A stretch of DNA of 64,000 nt, from NCBI RefSeq assembly GCF_009796805.1, contig NZ_CP047029.1, forward strand, positions 310,001 to 374,000, read 5' to 3'. The translations under genes were made by a program, and so were the position numbers. This DNA is from Algibacter sp. L1A34 (GTDB taxonomy: Bacteria > Bacteroidota > Bacteroidia > Flavobacteriales > Flavobacteriaceae). Under the pieces are notes generated by a model. It was given only the letters and a program-made list of their open reading frames with translations. It ran no database searches and had not been told where the DNA came from. Shown here piece after piece: positions 7,405 to 16,488 of the stretch. Numbering within the stretch: the first letter of the stretch is position 1; the number at the start of each line of letters is the position of its first letter.

Positions 7405-8343
7405 ATGGATTTTACAAACCCTTTAGTATATGGAGCTCCTTGCTTTTTAGGACTTATACTATTAGAACTCTCATACAGCAAGCATCGTAAAGAAGAACGA
7501 AGTCAGAAATTATACAACTGGAAAGATCTAGGTGCTAGCCTTACCATGGGTATTGGCTCCGCTATACTAGCTCCTCTTACAAAAACTATTGCTGCTATTG
7601 TACTTTTTAATTTTGTGTATGACATTTTTAACCCTTTAGTAGAAGGTGTTCGTACCAATATTATGGGTTACGAATCTTTTGGATATGCATGGTACATTTG
7701 GATAATTTGCCAATTACTAGATGATTTTAGTTATTATTGGTTTCACCGCCAAAACCACAATATCCGCTTTTTGTGGGCTGCACATATTGTACATCATTCT
7801 TCCGATAACTTTAATTTAGGGACTGCCGTAAGAAACGGTTGGTTTACTATTTTATACAAACCGTTTTTCTATATGTGGATTACCGCGATTGGTTTCCCGC
7901 CAGAAATGTTAGTAGTTTGCTTAGGTATTGAAGCACTTTGGCAATTTCAATTACATTCTGTTTATGTACCTAAATTAGGTTTTATAGAAAAGTTTATGAA
8001 TACGCACACCATGCACCAAGTACATCATGCTCAAAACTTTGAATACATGGATAAAAACCATGGTGGATTTCTAAATATTTTTGATAGGGTTTTTGGTACT
8101 TGGAAAGAGTTAGACGAAAATATAGAAATAAAATATGGTGTTACACACGCTCCGGATTCATACAATCCTCTCGTTATTTTAACCCATGAGTATAAAGATA
8201 TTTGGACCGATATGAAAAAATCGAAAAACTGGTATCACAAATTTATGTATGCTTTTGCAGCTCCCGGTTGGAGCCATGATGGTAGCTCACTTACCATAAA
8301 GCAACAACGAAAACTATTAGAAAAACAAAACCTGAAAATTTAA
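7405..8343 (+). CDS. sterol desaturase / fatty acid hydroxylase superfamily protein
   Basis: A 312-residue membrane enzyme of the di-iron hydroxylase/desaturase family. The histidine clusters that bind the two irons are HRQNH, HIVHH and HQVHH, preceded by several hydrophobic segments in the first 110 residues. Enzymes of this type hydroxylate or desaturate fatty acids, sterols or carotenoids, or cleave alkylglycerol ethers, using O2. The substrate is open; a role in membrane or hydroxy-fatty-acid lipids is likely. It is a single-gene unit with its own -7 box and a terminator that overlaps its stop codon. Confidence 0.85.
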   Translation: MDFTNPLVYGAPCFLGLILLELSYSKHRKEERSQKLYNWKDLGASLTMGIGSAILAPLTKTIAAIVLFNFVYDIFNPLVEGVRTNIMGYESFGYAWYIWIICQLLDDFSYYWFHRQNHNIRFLWAAHIVHHSSDNFNLGTAVRNGWFTILYKPFFYMWITAIGFPPEMLVVCLGIEALWQFQLHSVYVPKLGFIEKFMNTHTMHQVHHAQNFEYMDKNHGGFLNIFDRVFGTWKELDENIEIKYGVTHAPDSYNPLVILTHEYKDIWTDMKKSKNWYHKFMYAFAAPGWSHDGSSLTIKQQRKLLEKQNLKI

Positions 8344-8358
8344 TTTTCAGGTTTTTTG
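8331..8358 (+). terminator. intrinsic terminator overlapping the hydroxylase stop codon
   Basis: Palindrome CCTGAAAATT-t-AATTTTCAGG followed by T6. The TAA stop of the gene lies in the loop region. Confidence 0.75.
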
Positions 8359-8381
8359 TTTTTATTAAAATTTATATTGAA

Positions 8382-9392
8382 TTACTTCTTTACAAATTTT
8401 CGAGAGAAAGCACCTTTATTTGTTATAATATTTACAATATACAAACCAGATTTTAATTGATTTACAGCTAATACTTTTTCATTAGTTTTTACTTTCAAAA
8501 CTTGACGTCCTGAAAGATCTACTATTGAAATCGATTCGATATCTGCCTGAACACCTATATTAAGTTCATTATTTACTGGGTTTGGCAAAATAGCAAAATC
8601 TACTTGATTTAATTTTTGATCGTCTATACCGAGGGAACTAGTTGTTAGACTTTCTATAAAGGTTGAAGATGAATCTGTAATTAGCGATCCTGTTATATCA
8701 ATAGTTGATGTTCTAAAAACCAGGTCTCCATTTGCAGCATAGTAATAATAAGATATCTGATCGACCGATACTGCGTTTGTAAATATGGAATAGCTCAAAA
8801 GAACACTTTGAAAAACTTTCAACCTAGTCACACTTTTACTAAAATTTCCTGAAGCCAAACCATTAATATCAACATTTAAAATACCATAACCATCAACTTC
8901 GGTCGATAAGTTTCCTGAAAAAGAACCATTATAAGTTGTTCCATCATTATCAAAAACATAATTTCCTGAAATAGCATCAGTGTTAGAATCCGAGAAACTT
9001 AATGGAAAGTTACCTAGAACACCAGGGTCAGTATAAATTAATTTAAGCCCATTACTTTCTGCACCAACAAACTCAACAATATTTCCAGATTTCTTTAAAA
9101 AAAGTTGACCAACTGGTTCTGTTGAATTACTAGTTGTTAATACATTTGTAGCTCCGGGGTAATTTGCTACTTCTTGAGTTGTTGCTATTGTTAACTCATC
9201 AGAAGTACTATAATTATTATATGCAAGATTAAATGTCCATGTAGTGTTTGTTCCTACAGAACCTTGGTTTATTTCTGGCGACGATGTTACAACAGCATAC
9301 TCTGAACCTGCTGCGCTCTCAAATTTAGCAATGGAAGATTGAGAATATCCCCAACTTGTAATGAGAAATAATAAAAGTAATTTTAGTTTCAT
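8382..9392 (-). CDS. secreted protein with T9SS type A sorting domain
   Basis: A 336-residue exported protein. A signal peptide ends near residue 18 (LITSWGYSQ), and the last 75 residues are a type IX secretion sorting domain: FAILPNPVNNELNI, SIVDLSGRQVLKV, LKSGLYIVNI and the terminal basic FSRKFVKK. Such domains direct cargo through the outer membrane, where they are removed. The 240-residue passenger is rich in Ser, Thr, Asn and Gly, looks all-beta and matches no enzyme I recognise. The -7 box at 9426-9433 precedes it. The gene implies that the genome encodes a complete T9SS elsewhere. Confidence 0.88.
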   Translation of the reverse strand: MKLKLLLLFLITSWGYSQSSIAKFESAAGSEYAVVTSSPEINQGSVGTNTTWTFNLAYNNYSTSDELTIATTQEVANYPGATNVLTTSNSTEPVGQLFLKKSGNIVEFVGAESNGLKLIYTDPGVLGNFPLSFSDSNTDAISGNYVFDNDGTTYNGSFSGNLSTEVDGYGILNVDINGLASGNFSKSVTRLKVFQSVLLSYSIFTNAVSVDQISYYYYAANGDLVFRTSTIDITGSLITDSSSTFIESLTTSSLGIDDQKLNQVDFAILPNPVNNELNIGVQADIESISIVDLSGRQVLKVKTNEKVLAVNQLKSGLYIVNIITNKGAFSRKFVKK

Positions 9393-9425
9393 AGCAATTA
9401 TAATTTTATTGGATTAATTATAACA

Positions 9426-9433
9426 CAAACTTA
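9426..9433 (-). promoter_or_regulatory. -7 box TAAGTTTG of the T9SS cargo gene
   Basis: Exact TAnnTTTG match on the minus strand, 34 bp upstream of the start at 9392. Confidence 0.45.
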
Positions 9434-9556
9434 CGAAAAAACCATTCCCGTAAATCGATGAAAAACAGCCTTTCACGGGAATTAAAACTATTTTTTCACT
9501 AAAAAATCAAATTATTATTATTTCATTGGAAACTAAAAGCTTTAAAAAACAAAATC

Positions 9557-10111
9557 TTACTCTCGAACTTTACCACTTAACAAACCTACTTTAGAATTAA
9601 ACGGGTTTCCAGATGCACGCCGCATCATTACCAATTGTCCACAATGCCAGATGGCATCGCTAATTGGACCGTTTATAATGTTCCAAAATGGAAGCCTAGA
9701 TGAATCATATTGAGAAATACTCTTAGTTTCTCTTAAAATATCTGACGTTTTTTTTAAGTTAAACAAAGTTTGTTTTCTTTGTTCTTCGAATGATAAAATT
9801 TCCTTAGTAGACTTTTTAGCATCTTTTGAAATTGAATTCAATATAAATTGAGACAAACCAAAAATGTGCTCATTTGTTTCTGCACTAGTTCTTCCAGATT
9901 CACTTGCTTTATACTCCAAATCTACATCACGTAAACCTTCACTAGCCCAATAATACCGAAACCCTAAGGCATCTATCATTCTAGCTGCTACGCTACCTGC
10001 CGTGTAATCTTCGGTTGGATCTTCTAATTCATAATATGGTAACTCTTGTTCTTGTGCCATTACGCCTAAATTGATTATTAAAAATGAAATAAGAAGTTTA
10101 AATTTTATCAT
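9557..10111 (-). CDS. secreted DinB-like protein
   Basis: A 184-residue protein with a signal peptide ending near residue 19 (NLGVMAQ). The body is helical and resembles the DinB/YfiT four-helix fold: a His in ETNEHIFGL and another in the C-terminal DAIWHCGQLVMMRR, at positions where DinB proteins bind a metal. A DinB-like domain carrying a secretion signal is unusual outside Bacteroidota. It is the third gene of an operon with the M28 peptidase and the pseudopilin-like protein, with one base or less between coding regions. Function is unknown. Confidence 0.65.
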   Translation of the reverse strand: MIKFKLLISFLIINLGVMAQEQELPYYELEDPTEDYTAGSVAARMIDALGFRYYWASEGLRDVDLEYKASESGRTSAETNEHIFGLSQFILNSISKDAKKSTKEILSFEEQRKQTLFNLKKTSDILRETKSISQYDSSRLPFWNIINGPISDAIWHCGQLVMMRRASGNPFNSKVGLLSGKVRE

Positions 10112-10585
10112 TTATTCTTTTAATTTAATATCGTCATTTGTATTTAATTCTCCGTCTGGCCCTAAGGATTGCAACCTAAACTCAGTACTGTTATTTAACA
10201 ATTCATAATGAAACTCACGTTTCCAACGATCTAAAACAAGCCCCTTCCGTAATGGATTGTTTCGTATAATTACATTAAGTTTTTCAGGGTAACAACCAAT
10301 ATCTTCCTTTTCTTGCTTAAGAATACCTGTTATTTCAATCAATTGGTTTTGGGTAGAGTCGTCGGATCCTCTTATCGAGAAAAGAAGCAAACCACCTGCA
10401 CTAAACAATACGATAATGCCAACAAATACTTTAAGTCGAATTTCTACCGAAGGACGCATCATAACCGATTTAGGCAGACCATGCTCCTTTTCAAACTTAC
10501 GACGCTTTCTTTTTTTTAACCAAAACTTAAAATCTTGAAACCATAGCAGTATATCTGCTATGAAGCCAGCCAAATACCAATCCAT
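10112..10585 (-). CDS. membrane protein with GspG-like C-terminal domain
   Basis: A 157-residue protein. A basic cytoplasmic N-terminus (KFWLKKRKRRKFEKEHG near 22-36) is followed by one membrane helix at about 51-70 (VFVGIIVLFSAGGLLLF). The exported C-terminus ends with LQSLGPDGELNTNDDI, the calcium-binding pattern of type II secretion major pseudopilins (GspG). The prepilin peptidase motif of true pseudopilins is absent and the helix is far from the N-terminus, so it is not a standard pseudopilin. It starts immediately after the stop of the M28 peptidase gene and abuts the DinB-like gene. A role with those partners in the envelope is inference. Confidence 0.6.
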   Translation of the reverse strand: MDWYLAGFIADILLWFQDFKFWLKKRKRRKFEKEHGLPKSVMMRPSVEIRLKVFVGIIVLFSAGGLLLFSIRGSDDSTQNQLIEITGILKQEKEDIGCYPEKLNVIIRNNPLRKGLVLDRWKREFHYELLNNSTEFRLQSLGPDGELNTNDDIKLKE

Positions 10586-11998
10586 TTATCTCTTAATAAC
10601 TTTAGAAGTATTTATTGGGTTAATTCCATATTTGTCAAATAAGTAAACCAAAGACGTCATAGTTGCTGCTCCTAATTCTAACTCACGCTTGTTAATAGCA
10701 TCGAAGGTATCATTACTTGCGTGATGATGATCGAAATAACGTTGAGAATCTGGGCGTAAACCTGCTAAGACATTGGTTTCCGTTTTTAATGGACCAACAT
10801 CTGCTCCACTTCCACCCTTTTCAAAATAATGAATTAAGTAAGGTTTAAATAAGGGCTCCCAACTTAAAACTTGACTAAAACTAGCATCGGTACAATCAAA
10901 ACTAAAACCTCTTGGTGTAAAGCCACCAGAATCACTTTCTAAAGCAAATACATGGTTTTCATTTTTTTGTTTAGCAACTTCTGCATATTTTTTTCCGCCA
11001 CGTAAACCATTCTCTTCATTCATAAAAAGAACGACTCTAATACTACGTTTTGGTGTTATACCAGATTCTTTTAACAATCTTAAAACATCCATAGACTGTA
11101 CAACTCCTGCTCCATCATCATGAGAACCATCACCTAAATCCCAAGAATCTAAATGCCCACCAACTACCATATATTCATTTGGAAATTCACTACCAGTAAT
11201 TTGTCCGATAACGTTATAAGATTGTACATCTTTTAACTGTTTACAACTTTGCTTAAAATAGAATTTTATATTTTTATTAAGTTGTAACATGGTACTCAAT
11301 AAATTGGCATCGTTAGTACTAATGGCTGCCGATGGAATACGTTCATCAACTGGTAAATCCCCATAAGTCATGCTTCCTGTGTGTGGAAAATCGTCTTGTC
11401 TTAAATTCATAGAACGTACAATTACAGCAATTGCTCCATATTTAGCAGCTTCAACTGCGCCTTTATATCGCTGATTTACACAACCACCATAAGCTTCGAA
11501 GGTGCTAATTAAATCGGCCTGCATTGGGCGATTATAAAACACAATTTTTCCTTCAACTTGAGATTTCCCCAAAGCTTCTAATTCTTCAAAATTTTTAACC
11601 TCGACTATATTAGCTTTCAATCCTAAACCAGGTGTAGCAACCGAACCTCCCAAAGCACATATATTCACGGTATTAGTTTTACCCGGTTCTGTCTCTACAA
11701 AGGCATATTCTTTTGCTCCGCGCACCCAACGTGGCACCATTACAGGTTGCAACCAAACTTTATCTAAACCTAATTTATCGAGTTCTTCTTTTGTATAAGC
11801 AACCGCTCTTTCTGCTCCTAATGATCCAGATAAACGACTACCAATTTGATTGGACAAGTGGTTTAACCAATTGTAACTTTGCCCATTTGTTAAGGATTGT
11901 TTGTAGATGGTTTTAAGTACTTCTTGATCGGTTTGGGCAACTAGTACAACAGAACTTAAGACCATTGCAATAGTTATAACTCTTTTCAATTTTATCAT
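10586..11998 (-). CDS. M28 family metallopeptidase (carboxypeptidase Q-like)
   Basis: A 470-residue exported zinc peptidase. A signal peptide ends near residue 22 (SSVVLVAQ). A PA-type insert (about 120-250) precedes the catalytic M28 domain, whose zinc ligands and catalytic acids are visible in VVGGHLDSWDLGDGSHDDG, LFMNEENGLRGG and ALESDSGGF. A further His lies near the C-terminus in YFDHHHASND. Members remove amino acids from peptides in the periplasm or outside the cell. It is the first gene of a tightly packed three-gene operon, with a TATTTTTG box at 12066-12073. Confidence 0.9.
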   Translation of the reverse strand: MIKLKRVITIAMVLSSVVLVAQTDQEVLKTIYKQSLTNGQSYNWLNHLSNQIGSRLSGSLGAERAVAYTKEELDKLGLDKVWLQPVMVPRWVRGAKEYAFVETEPGKTNTVNICALGGSVATPGLGLKANIVEVKNFEELEALGKSQVEGKIVFYNRPMQADLISTFEAYGGCVNQRYKGAVEAAKYGAIAVIVRSMNLRQDDFPHTGSMTYGDLPVDERIPSAAISTNDANLLSTMLQLNKNIKFYFKQSCKQLKDVQSYNVIGQITGSEFPNEYMVVGGHLDSWDLGDGSHDDGAGVVQSMDVLRLLKESGITPKRSIRVVLFMNEENGLRGGKKYAEVAKQKNENHVFALESDSGGFTPRGFSFDCTDASFSQVLSWEPLFKPYLIHYFEKGGSGADVGPLKTETNVLAGLRPDSQRYFDHHHASNDTFDAINKRELELGAATMTSLVYLFDKYGINPINTSKVIKR

Positions 11999-12065
11999 TG
12001 GTAGTAATCTTTGGTGCTTGTTAAAGCGAGGTTAGTCTTTATAATTCGCTAAAGATACTATTTCA

Positions 12066-12073
12066 CAAAAATA
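12066..12073 (-). promoter_or_regulatory. -7 box TATTTTTG of the M28 peptidase operon
   Basis: Exact TAnnTTTG match on the minus strand, 68 bp upstream of the start codon at 11998. Confidence 0.45.
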
Positions 12074-12121
12074 GAGCACTTTTGAAAATTATAACTTTTT
12101 GTTAATTAAACAACTGTAACC

Positions 12122-12198
12122 GCGTTAACGATTGAACGGCTTGTTTGAGCTCCCCGACCTAAGGAGGGAGCGAGTAGTGAAAGCGTGTTAAAACGCCC
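12122..12198 (+). repeat. dispersed structured element, copy A
   Basis: A 77-nt copy of the element also present at 34616-34699 and 45313-45407. Shared unpaired blocks are ATTGAACG, GTTTGA and GAGTAGTGAAAGC. The outer ends pair (GCGTT / AACGC) and the central arm pairs GCTCCC / GGGAGC. This copy lacks the ACCC-GGGT hairpin of the other two. It lies 8 bp beyond the PPK2 stop, in the opposite orientation to PPK2 and the peptidase operon. Confidence 0.75.
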
Positions 12199-12206
12199 AA
12201 AAAGAA

Positions 12207-13073
12207 TTACTCATTATTAAGCTGCTCTATATAATCGTCTAAATTTTCTAAAATTTTATTATTTAATTTTGGCTCCGAAATATCGGTGTATTTAATTAAG
12301 GTATCGTGTAAAATTTTTGCAACTAACAGTCGAGCTGTTGGTTTATCGTCTGCTGGAATAGTATACCAAGGCGCATGAGGTTTTGATGTTCTATTTATGG
12401 CATCTTCATAACAATCTTGATATTTATCCCAAAGTTTACGTTCCTTAAGATCGTCTGGAGAAAATTTCCAGTTTTTTTCTGGCTTGTCTAAGCGACGTAA
12501 TAATCGGCTTTTCTGCTCTTCTTTAGATAGGTTTAAAAAGAACTTAAAAATAATTGTTCCATTATCTACTAGATGCTTTTCGAAGTTATTAATTTGCTCG
12601 AAACGCTTTTCCCAAAAAGCTTCGTCTATATCGGCTACCGAATTAATATCTGGAAGGTTTTCTCCCATAATATATTCTGGGTGCACTCTGGTAACCAGTA
12701 CGTTTTCATAATGTGTGCGGTTAAAAACGCCAAACTTACCACGTTGTGGAAGTACTAGATAATGACGCCATAAATAGTCGTGTCCGCGCTCTAAATCTGT
12801 TGGCACTTTAAAACTATGGCATTCAATACCACGCACATTAAATTCCTTAAAAACCTCACGCACCAAACTATCTTTTCCCGATGTATCCATACCCTGCAAA
12901 CACACTAAAACGGCATGTTTATCGTGGGCATACATGATATTTTGCCAGTCCCCTAGTTTTTTACGAATGGTTTTTAATTCACTTTTAGCATCTTTGATAA
13001 TAAACTTTGTTTCTGAGTTTTTTAAGGTAATATTAGACGTTACTTTATACTTATCTATTTTAATATTTTTCAT
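12207..13073 (-). CDS. ppk2: polyphosphate kinase 2 family protein
   Basis: A 288-residue PPK2-family phosphotransferase, which moves phosphate between polyphosphate and nucleotides. The Walker A motif GMDTSGKDS is near residue 62, and the lid and Walker B regions follow in FNRTHYENVLVTRVHP and SKEEQKSRLLRR. Length and single-domain form suit a PPK2 that phosphorylates nucleoside mono- or diphosphates using polyphosphate; the class cannot be decided safely. It is a single gene, convergent with nothing, and ends next to repeat copy A. Confidence 0.9.
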   Translation of the reverse strand: MKNIKIDKYKVTSNITLKNSETKFIIKDAKSELKTIRKKLGDWQNIMYAHDKHAVLVCLQGMDTSGKDSLVREVFKEFNVRGIECHSFKVPTDLERGHDYLWRHYLVLPQRGKFGVFNRTHYENVLVTRVHPEYIMGENLPDINSVADIDEAFWEKRFEQINNFEKHLVDNGTIIFKFFLNLSKEEQKSRLLRRLDKPEKNWKFSPDDLKERKLWDKYQDCYEDAINRTSKPHAPWYTIPADDKPTARLLVAKILHDTLIKYTDISEPKLNNKILENLDDYIEQLNNE

Positions 13074-13234
13074 ATTATAATTTTCGTAGAATTAATTTCT
13101 ATAAATATAATAAAGAATTTATTAAACCAACCTTTGCCAAATTAAGAAATATGTAATACACACCATTTAGTATGTTAATACTCTATATTATTCATATTTT
13201 CGATAAACGGCAAGCCTTACCAGATTGTTTTTAA

Positions 13235-13242
13235 TACTTTTG
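13235..13242 (+). promoter_or_regulatory. -7 box TACTTTTG of the coiled-coil protein gene
   Basis: Exact TAnnTTTG match 32 bp upstream of the ATG at 13275. Confidence 0.45.
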
Positions 13243-13274
13243 TTCAACCAAATCCCCTTAAAACACCTACTTAT

Positions 13275-14027
13275 ATGAAAACTTTTTTATTATTACCCAT
13301 TCTATTTTTTTCTTATCTCATTCATGGTCAAGGCAATTGTGAGGATGCCAGCGCATACCTTGTTAATGCTTACTCGCATGTTAAGGACGCGTACGATTCT
13401 AATAATATTAGCCATTTAAAATACTATGCCAACCGATCTGTAGAATCGATAAAACTATCTAAGCAAACCTTAGAAGACTGCAACTGTAAAAAAGCACTTG
13501 ATTTAGCTAACAAAAGTTTAGATTTATTAGTGCAAGTAGAAGCCGTAACAACGAATGACGATGGACGATTTTACGTGAAACGCGCCAGAGATTTAAGTAA
13601 AGAAAGCGTTATTGAAATTGATAAATGTTCTTATAGTAATGCGGATGATGAAGTTGCTGAAACCTCAACAGAAGATAATGCCCTTGCCAATTTACAAAAA
13701 GAACAAGAACAACTAAAACAACAGCAAGAGGCTTTGCAATTAAAAGCTGCAGAAATAAAGCAGAAACTAGCGCAACAAAAAGACGAGGCTCTAACGCTTA
13801 AAAAGAAACAATTGATAAGTGAGTATAAACTTGTTATGAACTCGAATATTAAAAGCTATAATGAAACTTTAAAGTTATGCAATGCCAATGATAAACTGAT
13901 AACAACTTCAGATCCTGATAAAGATTTATCTAGCGAAAGTATCGAAGCGATTAAAACCTATTATATTTCAAACCTGAAAAATTTAGCTTCCAATTATGTT
14001 GCTAAATTGGATTTGTGCGAAAACTAA
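13275..14027 (+). CDS. secreted coiled-coil protein of unknown function
   Basis: A 250-residue protein with a signal peptide (residues 1-19, ending LIHGQG). The exported part has a helical N-terminal half with Cys residues (GNCEDASAYL, DCNCKKALDL), then a long Gln/Lys/Glu-rich coiled coil at about 132-190 (KEQEQLKQQQEALQLKAAE), and a short helical end finishing with CEN. I recognise no named family; it looks like a conserved flavobacterial periplasmic protein. It has its own -7 box and terminator. Confidence 0.7.
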   Translation: MKTFLLLPILFFSYLIHGQGNCEDASAYLVNAYSHVKDAYDSNNISHLKYYANRSVESIKLSKQTLEDCNCKKALDLANKSLDLLVQVEAVTTNDDGRFYVKRARDLSKESVIEIDKCSYSNADDEVAETSTEDNALANLQKEQEQLKQQQEALQLKAAEIKQKLAQQKDEALTLKKKQLISEYKLVMNSNIKSYNETLKLCNANDKLITTSDPDKDLSSESIEAIKTYYISNLKNLASNYVAKLDLCEN

Positions 14028-14058
14028 AAACACAACCTATTGCCATTCAACATATATA

Positions 14059-14093
14059 TAACGCTTCGAATTAATTTTCGAGGCGTTTTTTTT
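14059..14093 (+). terminator. intrinsic terminator after the coiled-coil protein gene
   Basis: Arms AACGCTTCGAA and TTCGAGGCGTT pair around TTAATT, followed by a T-run of about nine. Confidence 0.75.
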
Positions 14094-14146
14094 TCGACTT
14101 ATTGCTTATCTAAGTTAAAAAGAAAATAAAAAAGTGACTTTTACAA

Positions 14147-14154
14147 TATATTTG
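14147..14154 (+). promoter_or_regulatory. -7 box TATATTTG of the M1 peptidase gene
   Basis: Exact TAnnTTTG match, 69 bp upstream of the ATG at 14223. Confidence 0.35.
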
Positions 14155-14222
14155 GTTTGAAAGATAAAAAATAATACTATTGTATAAGCACATAATAGAA
14201 TAAAGACCTAATACCCTAAACA

Positions 14223-15896
14223 ATGTTTAATACCAACCTAAAAATGTTTAACAAGAAATTTAAATGGCCTGTTTCGGCTTTAATGTTTCTATTTTCTTTA
14301 TCGTTATTCTCGCAAGGTTTAACGCAAGAAAAGCACAACTTTACAAGACAAGATACGCTGCGCGGAAGTATAACTCCAGAGCGAGAATGGTGGGATTTAA
14401 CGTATTATCATTTGGATATAAAAGTAAACCCTGATGATAAATTTATTTCAGGTAAAAACACCATTCAATATAAAGTATTGAAAACAGATTCTGTAATGCA
14501 AATCGATTTGCAATCGCCTTTAAAAATAACTAAAGTTATTCAAGATAATGTAGAGCTTACTGTTAAACATGACGGAAATGCCCACTTTATAAAACTTAAA
14601 GAAAACCAACCATTAAATGCTGTAAAAAGCCTAGATGTGTATTATGAAGGTAATCCAAAAGAAGCTGTTAACGCACCATGGGATGGCGGTATTTCTTGGA
14701 AAAAAGACAATAACGGCAATCCCTTTATTGCATCCTCTTGTCAAGGTTTAGGAGCCAGTGTTTGGTGGCCATGTAAAGACCATATGTACGACGAAGTAGA
14801 TAGTATGCTTATTAGTGTTAACGTACCGAAAGATTTAATGAATGTTTCTAACGGAAGGTTACGACTTGTAGAGCGAATTGGTGATACCAAAACTTATAGT
14901 TGGTTTGTAAAAAACCCAATAAATAATTATGGTGTAAATATAAACATTGGCGATTATACTCATTTTTCTGAAGTTTATGATGGACAAGGTGGCAATATAG
15001 ATATGGATTATTATGTTTTAAAGGACAATCTAGAAAAAGCTAAAGAACAATTTAAGGATGCTCCAAAAATGATGAAAGCCTTTGAGCATTGGTTTGGTCA
15101 ATACCCATTTTATGTTGATGGTTATAAACTTGTAGAGGCGCCGTATTTAGGTATGGAACATCAAAGTTCGGTAACTTATGGTAATAAATTTCAAAACGGT
15201 TATTTAGGTCGTGATTTATCTGGAACAGGCTGGGGTTTAAAATTCGATTTTATCATTATTCACGAATCTGGGCACGAATGGTTTGCTAATAATATAACCA
15301 ACAAAGATATTGCCGATATGTGGATCCATGAGAGTTTTACAGCATATTCTGAAAGTTTATTTTTAGATTATTACTATGGCAAACAAGCTGCATCGGAATA
15401 TGTAATTGGCACAAGAAAAAGTATTAAAAACGATCGCCCAATTATTGGAGTATACAACGTAAACAATGAAGGTTCTGGCGATATGTATTACAAAGGCGCC
15501 AATATGTTACACACCTTGCGCCAACTTATTGAAGATGACGAGAAATGGCGACAAATACTTCGTAAAATGAATATTACCTTTTATCACCAAACGGTAACGA
15601 CGAAGCAAATTGAAGATTATTTATCTGAAGAAACAGGCATCGACTTAACTGCATTTTTTAATCAATATTTAAGATCTGTAAAAACCCCTACTTTAGAATA
15701 TTCTATTGACAAGAAAGTATTAAAATACAGATGGATAAATATTGTTGAAGGATTTGATATGCCTGTACAGGTTTTAATAGATGATGTAGAATCTTGGATA
15801 CAACCTACTTCTGAATGGAACACTTTAGAATTAAATTCGAAACCCTCTACTTTTGAAATAGATCCCGATTTTTATATTGAAGCCCATAAATTATAA
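14223..15896 (+). CDS. M1 family metallopeptidase (aminopeptidase)
   Basis: A 557-residue exported zinc aminopeptidase. A signal peptide follows the start (hydrophobic stretch near 18-30, SALMFLFSLSLFSQG), and the ATG at 14244 is an equally possible start. The exopeptidase recognition motif appears as LGMEHQS (GAMEN type). The zinc site is HESGH (His347, His351) followed 19 residues later by Glu370 in IHESFTAY. The C-terminal helical domain of large M1 enzymes is short, as in many Bacteroidota members. It probably digests peptides in the periplasm. The following YdeI-like frame begins at its stop. Confidence 0.93.
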   Translation: MFNTNLKMFNKKFKWPVSALMFLFSLSLFSQGLTQEKHNFTRQDTLRGSITPEREWWDLTYYHLDIKVNPDDKFISGKNTIQYKVLKTDSVMQIDLQSPLKITKVIQDNVELTVKHDGNAHFIKLKENQPLNAVKSLDVYYEGNPKEAVNAPWDGGISWKKDNNGNPFIASSCQGLGASVWWPCKDHMYDEVDSMLISVNVPKDLMNVSNGRLRLVERIGDTKTYSWFVKNPINNYGVNINIGDYTHFSEVYDGQGGNIDMDYYVLKDNLEKAKEQFKDAPKMMKAFEHWFGQYPFYVDGYKLVEAPYLGMEHQSSVTYGNKFQNGYLGRDLSGTGWGLKFDFIIIHESGHEWFANNITNKDIADMWIHESFTAYSESLFLDYYYGKQAASEYVIGTRKSIKNDRPIIGVYNVNNEGSGDMYYKGANMLHTLRQLIEDDEKWRQILRKMNITFYHQTVTTKQIEDYLSEETGIDLTAFFNQYLRSVKTPTLEYSIDKKVLKYRWINIVEGFDMPVQVLIDDVESWIQPTSEWNTLELNSKPSTFEIDPDFYIEAHKL

Positions 15897-15900
15897 TCCT

Positions 15901-16474
15901 TTGGAAACTCCTGAACTATACTTTAAAACAGATACAGCATGGCGCGAATGGCTCCACGACAATCATAAAGATTTTAAAGGTGTCTATTTAATTTTTTTTA
16001 AAGTTGAAAATAGTGAAGCTTCCATGCGTTGGGAAGAAGCTGTAAAAGTTGCTATTTGCTATGGTTGGGATAGACTCTACAGTAAAAAGTTTGGGCAACG
16101 GAAAGCGACGACAATATTATTCTCCAAGAAACAAAAAAAGTGTTTGGAGTGCTTTAAATAAAAAATACATTAAAACCCTTACAGAAGAAGGCTTAATACA
16201 CCAATCAGGACTAGAAATTATTAAAATTGGTAAACAAAACGGTAGCTGGACGGCACTTAACCCTGTTGAGAAAGGTATTATACCAGAAGCCTTAAAAAAG
16301 GCCTTTGATGAAAACCCCGAAGCTTTTAAAAATTACAAAAACTTTGCTCCTTCATATAAAAAACATTATTTATTTTGGCTGCATAGTGCTAAACGTGATG
16401 CTACAAAAACAAAACGCATAACCGAAATTATTCGATTATGCGCTAATAATATTAAAAGTAGAGATACTTGGTAA
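15901..16474 (+). pseudogene. YdeI/OmpD-associated family gene, interrupted by a +1 frameshift
   Basis: Two reading frames together encode one protein of about 190 residues of the YdeI/OmpD-associated (bacteriocin-protection-like) family. The first frame runs from a TTG at 15901 (LETPELYFKTDTAWREW) to AICYGW, then slips into DRLYSKKF. The second frame continues with IDSTVKSLGNGKRRQYYSPR, the sequence expected directly after YGW. The break is at GGG 16067-16069: removing one G joins the frames exactly. The rest of the second frame is intact to the stop at 16474. Either the gene is inactivated or one base is a sequencing error. It follows the M1 gene directly and uses no ATG. Confidence 0.85.
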
Positions 16475-16488
16475 TTTAAGAGTCTCTG

